Assembly: GCA_017613995.1 (NCBI GenBank)
Contig: JAGACT010000044.1
Span: forward strand, 1 to 10,847
From: Eubacteriaceae bacterium
Lineage (GTDB): Bacteria > Bacillota > Clostridia > Eubacteriales > Anaerofustaceae
DNA: 10,847 nt
Reading direction: 5' to 3'
The notes under the pieces are model-generated. The model searched no databases. It saw only the letters and a list, made by a program, of their open reading frames with translations, and was not told where the DNA came from. Position numbers and translations under genes: made by a program. The stretch's first letter is position 1, and every line of letters begins with the position of its first letter. Positions 6,568 to 10,847 of this stretch are shown here, in pieces.

Positions 6568-7710
6568 ATGGCGGAAAACTGTGACAAGGACTGTGCGAGC
6601 TGCAAGGAGAACTGCGACGAGAGGGATCCCCGCAGCTTCCAGGTGGAAGGAAACGAGAGCAGCCGTGTAAAGAAGATAATCGGAGTCGTCAGCGGCAAGG
6701 GAGGAGTCGGGAAATCCCTTATAACTGCCCTGATGGCCTCCAGCGCATCCAGGGAGGGGTATTCCACCGCGATACTGGACGCCGATGTTACCGGGCCTTC
6801 GATCCCGATGATGTTCGGCGTGCACGGCAAGGCTTCGGCCACGCCCCTGGGGATCAGGCCCGAAGTGAGCGGAGGAGGGATAAAGATGATGTCCCTCAAC
6901 CTGATCATGGACAACGAGACCGACCCCGTTATATGGAGGGGCCCCGTGATCGCGGGACTGGTAAAGCAGTTCTGGACCGACGTGGCCTGGGGCGACGTGG
7001 ACATCATGTTCATCGACATGCCCCCGGGAACGGGCGACGTTCCCCTTACTGTCTTCCAGTCCCTTCCCGTGGACGGCATCATAATAGTGTCGACGCCCCA
7101 GGAACTGGTGGGAATGATAGTACAGAAGGCTCTGAACATGGCGAAGACCATGGGCGTTCCCGTACTGGGACTGGTGGAGAACATGAGCTGGATAGAGTGT
7201 CCCGACTGCGGCAAGAAGATCGCCCTCTTCGGTGAGAGCCGCATCGACCGGGAGGCCGAGAAGCACGGCCTCAAAGTGCTCGCCAAACTGCCTATAAGGC
7301 CCGAGATAGCGTCCCACTGCGACGTGGGCATGGTCGAAAGCCTTATATATAATGAAATTGACGTTGCCTTCAGGCAGATAGCCGGGGCAATAGGACTGGA
7401 GGAAAAAATGAACGAAGAACTGCTGGATGAAGAGTATGACTATGATGAGGAGTATGTAACCCTGTCATTCGACGACGGCGAGGAAGTGGAATGCGAGATA
7501 TACGGAGTATTCACCTGCGAAGACAAGGAATACATCGCCCTGCTTCCCGTTAACGATGAGGACACCGTCTATATCTACGGATACAGTGAGACTGAAGACG
7601 GTGATTTCGATCTTATAGATCTGGACGACGACGAGTTCGAAAAGGCAGCCGACGCTCTCGACAAGCTTCTTGACGAGGAAGACTGCGACTGCTGTGACGA
7701 CGAGGAGTGA
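6568..7710 (+). CDS. mrp: Mrp/NBP35 P-loop ATPase fused to DUF1292 domain
   Basis: Mrp/ApbC/NBP35 proteins are ATPases that carry iron-sulfur clusters to target proteins in the cytoplasm. Residues 1-16 hold C5-x3-C9-x2-C12-x3-C16, an NBP35-like N-terminal cysteine cluster. The deviant Walker A GKGGVGKS is at 43-50, DADVTGPS at 71-78 (D71), FIDMPPGTGD at 148-157, and C211-P-D-C214 is the conserved cluster-binding CPxC. The ATPase ends near residue 280. Residues about 281-370 are acidic and match DUF1292 (EYVTLSFDDGEEVECEIYGVF, then KEYIALLPV, and an acidic helical end), a domain usually found as a small separate protein. The last ten residues contain C373, C375 and C376 in an acidic tail. The ATG at 6568 has AGGAG nine bases upstream. 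The reading frame is continuous through the junction. The gene is read with the upstream LURP-one gene and ends at a terminator. Confidence 0.92.
   Translation: MAENCDKDCASCKENCDERDPRSFQVEGNESSRVKKIIGVVSGKGGVGKSLITALMASSASREGYSTAILDADVTGPSIPMMFGVHGKASATPLGIRPEVSGGGIKMMSLNLIMDNETDPVIWRGPVIAGLVKQFWTDVAWGDVDIMFIDMPPGTGDVPLTVFQSLPVDGIIIVSTPQELVGMIVQKALNMAKTMGVPVLGLVENMSWIECPDCGKKIALFGESRIDREAEKHGLKVLAKLPIRPEIASHCDVGMVESLIYNEIDVAFRQIAGAIGLEEKMNEELLDEEYDYDEEYVTLSFDDGEEVECEIYGVFTCEDKEYIALLPVNDEDTVYIYGYSETEDGDFDLIDLDDDEFEKAADALDKLLDEEDCDCCDDEE
7398..7410 (+). promoter_or_regulatory. Internal ribosome binding site and ATG at the Mrp-DUF1292 junction
   Basis: A perfect GGAGG at 7398-7402 lies five bases before an in-frame ATG at 7408-7410 (residue 281 of the fusion), exactly where the ATPase domain ends and the DUF1292 domain begins. 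Translation from here would give a free 100-residue acidic DUF1292 protein beginning MNEELLDEEYDYDEEYVTL. The surroundings (LEEK codons) would give a GGAGG by chance fairly often, so use is unproven. Confidence 0.45.
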
Positions 7711-7727
7711 TCTCATAAGAGCATGAC

Positions 7728-7761
7728 GGCGCAGTCCCTCAGGGGAACTGCGCCTTTGTTT
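7728..7761 (+). terminator. Intrinsic terminator after the Mrp fusion gene
   Basis: GGCGCAGT (7728-7735) pairs perfectly with ACTGCGCC (7747-7754), extended by three C-G pairs beyond a bulged A to a TCAG loop, and followed by TTTGTTT. It lies 17 bases after the stop codon. It separates the LURP-one/Mrp operon from the cation transporter gene. Confidence 0.85.
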
Positions 7762-7798
7762 GCGCTTGAGCAGGCTGACATAATAACGGAGGTATCGA

Positions 7799-8974
7799 AT
7801 GGTAAAACTGCTGCTGAGGCTTTTTGTGAGAAACTATGAGGACACGAAGGACCCCGCCGTGAGAAACGCCACGGGCAACCTTGCCTCGGTAACGGGGATC
7901 GTCTGCAACGTATTGCTTTTCGCGGTGAAGCTCATTATCGGACAGATAAGCATGAGCGTCTCCATAACCGCGGACGCGTTCAACAACCTTTCCGACGCAT
8001 CTTCCAACATCATTTCAATGGTGAGCTTCAAGATAGCATCCATGCCGGCGGACGACGACCATCCCTACGGCCATGCGAGGTTCGAATACATAGCCAGCCT
8101 TGCAGCCGCGGTCATGATAATACTGGTGGGATGGGAACTGGGCCGTTCCAGTATAGAGAAGATCATGCACCCGGATGTGGTGGTGCTCACTGTCCCGATG
8201 ATAATCGCCATGGCGGCATCGGTGCTGGTGAAGCTGTGGATGATGGTATTCAACCGCGTGCTGGGCAGCCGCATCAGTTCCCCCGTGCTGCTGGCGGCGT
8301 CCGCCGATTCCAGAAACGACATCATATCCACTTCGGCCGTTGTCCTGGGTGCCCTCGCTTCCAGCATCTGGGGTCTGAAAATAGACGGATGGCTGGGCCT
8401 CGGAGTGTCCCTGTTCATCTTCTGCAGCGGAATCGGGTTCATAAGGGAAGCCACCAGCCTGATAATGGGCGAAGGCATCAGCCGGGAGGAGAAGGACGAA
8501 CTGATCTCACGCATACTTTCCTACAGGGGAGTACTCGGAGTCCATGACGTGATGCTGCACGACTACGGCACCGGACACCGCTTCGGAAGCCTGCACATAG
8601 AGATGGATTCGTCCCTGCCCCCCATGGAGAGCCACGACATAATCGACAATATCGAAAGGGACCTGAAGGACGAGATGGGCATAGCCATGTCGATACACCA
8701 CGATCCCGTACTGGTGGGGGACGAGCGCACTGACAGGGCGAAGGAGATGGTGGAGGAAGTCCTGAAGGGCGTGTCCGAGCGCCTTCGTTTCCACGATTTC
8801 AGAGCGGTATGGGGGCCGGACCATACGAACCTCGTGTTCGACGTGGTGGTGCCCTTTGACGAAAAGATGTCGTTTACGGAAATAAAGAAAGCCATAGACG
8901 ACGGCATACTTAAAACAAAGAACGACGATACGCGCTACTATACGGTCATAACCTTTGACCGTGACAGCGTATAA
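7799..8974 (+). CDS. Cation diffusion facilitator, manganese-type site, long C-terminus
   Basis: CDF transporters export divalent metals in exchange for protons. The 391-residue protein has six membrane segments in about the first 220 residues. The transport site is readable: N62-x3-D66 in helix 2 (AFNNLSDASSN) and D170-x3-D174 in helix 5 (SADSRNDII). This Asn-Asp-Asp-Asp set is the one known for manganese exporters such as MntE, whereas zinc members usually have His/Asp. HPYGHARFEY at 88-97 is the standard cytoplasmic loop. The cytoplasmic domain runs to about 305 (LHIEMDSSLPPMESHDIID, then HHDPV). About 85 further residues follow; FRAVWGPDHTNLVFDVVVP...TEIKKAID resembles a second copy of that ferredoxin-like fold. 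The ATG at 7799 has GGAGG six bases upstream. The gene is 12 bases before pepF and likely co-transcribed. Metal preference is inferred. Confidence 0.9.
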   Translation: MVKLLLRLFVRNYEDTKDPAVRNATGNLASVTGIVCNVLLFAVKLIIGQISMSVSITADAFNNLSDASSNIISMVSFKIASMPADDDHPYGHARFEYIASLAAAVMIILVGWELGRSSIEKIMHPDVVVLTVPMIIAMAASVLVKLWMMVFNRVLGSRISSPVLLAASADSRNDIISTSAVVLGALASSIWGLKIDGWLGLGVSLFIFCSGIGFIREATSLIMGEGISREEKDELISRILSYRGVLGVHDVMLHDYGTGHRFGSLHIEMDSSLPPMESHDIIDNIERDLKDEMGIAMSIHHDPVLVGDERTDRAKEMVEEVLKGVSERLRFHDFRAVWGPDHTNLVFDVVVPFDEKMSFTEIKKAIDDGILKTKNDDTRYYTVITFDRDSV

Positions 8975-8986
8975 CGGGAGGAAACA

Positions 8987-10759
8987 ATGAAAAACAGACA
9001 GGAAATGGATCCCCGCTACATGTGGGATTTCACACAGCTGTACTCAGACAGCACCCAGGTGGAGAAGGCCTTCTCGGAGCTGGGTGAGGAAATGACCGCC
9101 ATCGACGGTCTTCTGGAGTCAATGGAGAAGGACCGTGAAAGCTTCATCGCGTGTCTCGACGGCATCTGCGCCTCGGCGCAGAAGGCGGAAAAGCTGGCCA
9201 TATACGGTATGCTCAGCATGAGCGCCGATTCCACCGATCCCGCCAGCCAGGAGCTCGAGGACCGTTCAAGAAGGATCATGGTCAGCTTTTCGGAGAGGAT
9301 GAGCGTCCTGGAGAGCCGGCTGGGAGCTATGGACGAAGATGTTCTGGATTCCTTCATGGACTGCCCCCAGGCGGAGAAATACGCTCATTTCGTCGACAAC
9401 ATAAGGCGTTTCAGGCCCCACATGCTTTCCGAGGAGATGGAAGTCTTCCTGGCGAAGCTTTCGGATTTCGCCGGGACGCCGGACAACGTATACAGCATGT
9501 TCACGGATTCGGACCTGACTTTCCCCGACACCCACGGTGACGACGGAGAGCCGAAGACCCTTACCAACGGCAACTTCAACATTTTCCGCGAGAGCCGCTC
9601 AAGGCAGGTCAGGGAGGAAGCCTTCAATAATTACCTGGGCCAGTACGGCAGATACATAAACACCTTCGCGGTGCTGTATTCCTCGATGGTAAAGTTCGAC
9701 AACCTCAACGCGGAGACCAGGAAGTACTCCTCGGCGATGGAGAGCGCTCTGTTTGCCAACGACATACCCCCCTGCGTCTACACTAACCTGGTATCCTCCG
9801 TGCACAACCGCCTCGGGGCCATGAAGAAATACACCGCGCTGAGAAAGAAGGCCCTCGGTCTCGGGAACATAGACATGTTCGATCTGTACGTGCCGATGGT
9901 CGCCGATGTGGACATGAACGTGCCCTTCGGAGAAGCCCGGGACCTTATCAAGGCCGCACTCGCTCCCCTGGGGGACGAATACCTGAGCCTTCTGGACCGC
10001 GCCTTCGACGAAAAGTGGATGGACGTCTATGAGAACAAAGGCAAGCGCAGCGGCGCGTTCTCCTGCGGAGTGTACGGAGTGCATCCCTTCGTGCTGCTGA
10101 ACTACACCGATACCCTGGACGACGCCTATACGGTAGCCCACGAGCTGGGCCATTCCATGCATTCGTTCTTCTCGGACCGCGCCCAGGAATTCGTCAACCA
10201 CGATTATTCCATCTTCGTGGCGGAAGTGGCGTCCACCGTAAACGAGGTGCTGCTGACGCTGTACCTGCTGGAGAAGGAGACTGAGCCTTCCAGGAGAGCC
10301 AGCATTCTCAACAAGTTCGCGGAAGGCTTCCGCACCACCGTTTACCGTCAGACGCTGTTCGCGGAATTCGAGCAGAAGGCCCATGAAGCCGCAGCTGCCG
10401 GCACCGCCCTCAATGCCCAGAATCTCTGCTCCATCTACAGGGGCCTCGTGGAAACGTACTATGAGGGGGCCGGGGTCCCCGACGTGATGAAGTACGAATG
10501 GTCCTACATCCCCCATTTCTACAGTCCCTTCTACGTTTACCAGTACGCCACGGGATTCTCCAGCGCGGTGGCCATAGCCAGACGGATCAGGGAGACCGGA
10601 GACGCTTCGGGCTATCTGAAGTTCCTGAGTCTCGGAGGAAGTGTCTATCCCGTGGAGGCGCTGAAGACGGCGGGCGTGGACCTGACCCTTCCGGACGCCG
10701 TGGACGATGCGCTGGCACTGTTCGAGCAGACCGTGGACGAGCTGGAGCAGCTGCTGTAA
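8987..10759 (+). CDS. pepF: Oligoendopeptidase F (M3B zinc metallopeptidase)
   Basis: PepF cleaves short peptides (roughly 7-17 residues) in the cytoplasm. The 590-residue protein is full length for the family. The N-terminal helical part begins YMWDFTQLYSD, typical of PepF; the catalytic zinc site is AHELGHSMHSFFS with H385-E386-x-x-H389, and the third ligand is E413 in FVAEVASTVNE. Near the C-terminus PHFYSPFYVYQYATGFSSA (H510 and the tyrosines at 512-520) forms the substrate-binding signature of the M3 family. No signal peptide is present. The ATG at 8987 has GGGAGG five bases upstream and lies 12 bases after the CDF stop codon, so the two genes are probably one transcript. No hairpin terminator is visible between its stop and the next promoter. 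Nothing is missing. Confidence 0.95.
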   Translation: MKNRQEMDPRYMWDFTQLYSDSTQVEKAFSELGEEMTAIDGLLESMEKDRESFIACLDGICASAQKAEKLAIYGMLSMSADSTDPASQELEDRSRRIMVSFSERMSVLESRLGAMDEDVLDSFMDCPQAEKYAHFVDNIRRFRPHMLSEEMEVFLAKLSDFAGTPDNVYSMFTDSDLTFPDTHGDDGEPKTLTNGNFNIFRESRSRQVREEAFNNYLGQYGRYINTFAVLYSSMVKFDNLNAETRKYSSAMESALFANDIPPCVYTNLVSSVHNRLGAMKKYTALRKKALGLGNIDMFDLYVPMVADVDMNVPFGEARDLIKAALAPLGDEYLSLLDRAFDEKWMDVYENKGKRSGAFSCGVYGVHPFVLLNYTDTLDDAYTVAHELGHSMHSFFSDRAQEFVNHDYSIFVAEVASTVNEVLLTLYLLEKETEPSRRASILNKFAEGFRTTVYRQTLFAEFEQKAHEAAAAGTALNAQNLCSIYRGLVETYYEGAGVPDVMKYEWSYIPHFYSPFYVYQYATGFSSAVAIARRIRETGDASGYLKFLSLGGSVYPVEALKTAGVDLTLPDAVDDALALFEQTVDELEQLL

Positions 10760-10769
10760 TAGTTTGTCC

Positions 10770-10798
10770 TTGAGCATTCGCGGTTAAAGTGCTACAAT
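10770..10798 (+). promoter_or_regulatory. Strong promoter for the downstream kinase gene
   Basis: TTGAGC (10770-10775) and TACAAT (10793-10798) are spaced by 17 bases, and TGC before TACAAT makes an extended -10 element. The start point would be near 10805, just at the AGGAG ribosome site (10806-10810), giving a very short leader before the ATG at 10819. It begins within 11 bases of the pepF stop codon. Confidence 0.65.
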
Positions 10799-10818
10799 AA
10801 AAATCAGGAGAAAAGACT

Positions 10819-10847
10819 ATGGATTACATTATGGCACTGGATGCCGG
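10819..10847 (+). CDS. Start of a probable FGGY-family kinase (glycerol-kinase-like), cut by window edge
   Basis: Only ten codons are present, reading MDYIMALDAG. This fits the N-terminal phosphate-1 strand of FGGY carbohydrate kinases, which begins x-x-Y-(I/V)-x-(A/S)-(L/I)-D-x-G-T-T-S; the wording is closest to glycerol kinase, which phosphorylates glycerol with ATP. AGGAG (10806-10810) lies eight bases before the ATG and an extended -10 promoter lies just upstream, so the start is well supported. The identification rests on ten residues and could be another member of the actin/hexokinase fold. Confidence 0.5.

Noticed and set aside
6552..7331. Two long minus-strand open frames opposite the Mrp ATPase.
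   Set aside because: They are antisense shadows of a strongly conserved gene and show no domain of their own.
7756..7784. Promoter-like TTGTTT and CATAAT (17-base spacing, TGA before the -10) upstream of the cation transporter gene.
   Set aside because: Initiation would fall near 7791, inside the GGAGG ribosome site at 7788-7792, leaving no usable leader; the -35 is also just the terminator T-run.
9599..10777. A 392-codon open frame on the minus strand opposite pepF.
   Set aside because: It is a low-complexity mirror of the catalytic half of pepF with no ribosome site or domain.
1..10847. Search for CRISPR repeats, tRNA or rRNA genes, transposases, phage genes and toxin-antitoxin pairs.
   Set aside because: None seen; gene content is housekeeping and envelope-related.

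Overview
The window looks like an ordinary chromosomal, housekeeping-type region of a GC-rich Gram-positive bacterium, most likely a member of the Clostridia (Firmicutes/Bacillota). This rests on family content (LytR-CpsA-Psr protein, ExoA-type exonuclease III, oligoendopeptidase F, a YkuE-like phosphoesterase, a DUF1292 domain), strong AGGAGG-type ribosome binding sites, and frequent AGG (Arg) and ATA (Ile) codons despite high GC. The genus cannot be fixed from the sequence alone. No rRNA, tRNA, CRISPR array, insertion sequence or prophage gene is visible.

Layout. (1) Positions 1-2947, plus strand: the 3' part of guanylate kinase, a LytR-CpsA-Psr cell-wall ligase overlapping it by 38 bases, a divergent glutamate racemase, and an unrecognised 153-residue protein. 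They form one tight run closed by a perfect hairpin terminator at 2958-2992. (2) Positions 2992-4639, minus strand: a membrane PAP2 phosphatase followed by exonuclease III, overlapping by 26 bases and read from a strong extended -10 promoter at 4678-4706. (3) Positions 4783-5889, plus strand: a four-helix membrane metallophosphoesterase divergent from the PAP2 gene. (4) Positions 5890-6067: an intergenic stretch with a compact multi-hairpin element (5940-5991) and a promoter. (5) Positions 6068-7710: a LURP-one-related (tubby-like) protein and an Mrp/NBP35 P-loop ATPase fused to a DUF1292 domain, closed by a terminator at 7728-7761. (6) Positions 7799-10759: a cation diffusion facilitator with a manganese-type site and an extra C-terminal domain, then oligoendopeptidase F. 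(7) From 10770: a promoter and the first ten codons of a probable FGGY (glycerol-kinase-like) sugar kinase.

How the genes may work together: the first three complete genes around the racemase and LCP ligase, and the divergent PAP2/phosphoesterase pair, all fit envelope synthesis (D-glutamate for peptidoglycan, polymer attachment to the wall, lipid-phosphate recycling). The Mrp ATPase points to iron-sulfur cluster handling, and the CDF protein to divalent-metal export. These links are inferences from families and proximity.

I do not see a convincing undescribed defence or mobile system. The most useful leads are the Mrp-DUF1292 fusion with a canonical internal ribosome binding site exactly at the domain junction, the structured element at 5940-5991, and the variant active-site signatures in the racemase and PAP2 proteins.
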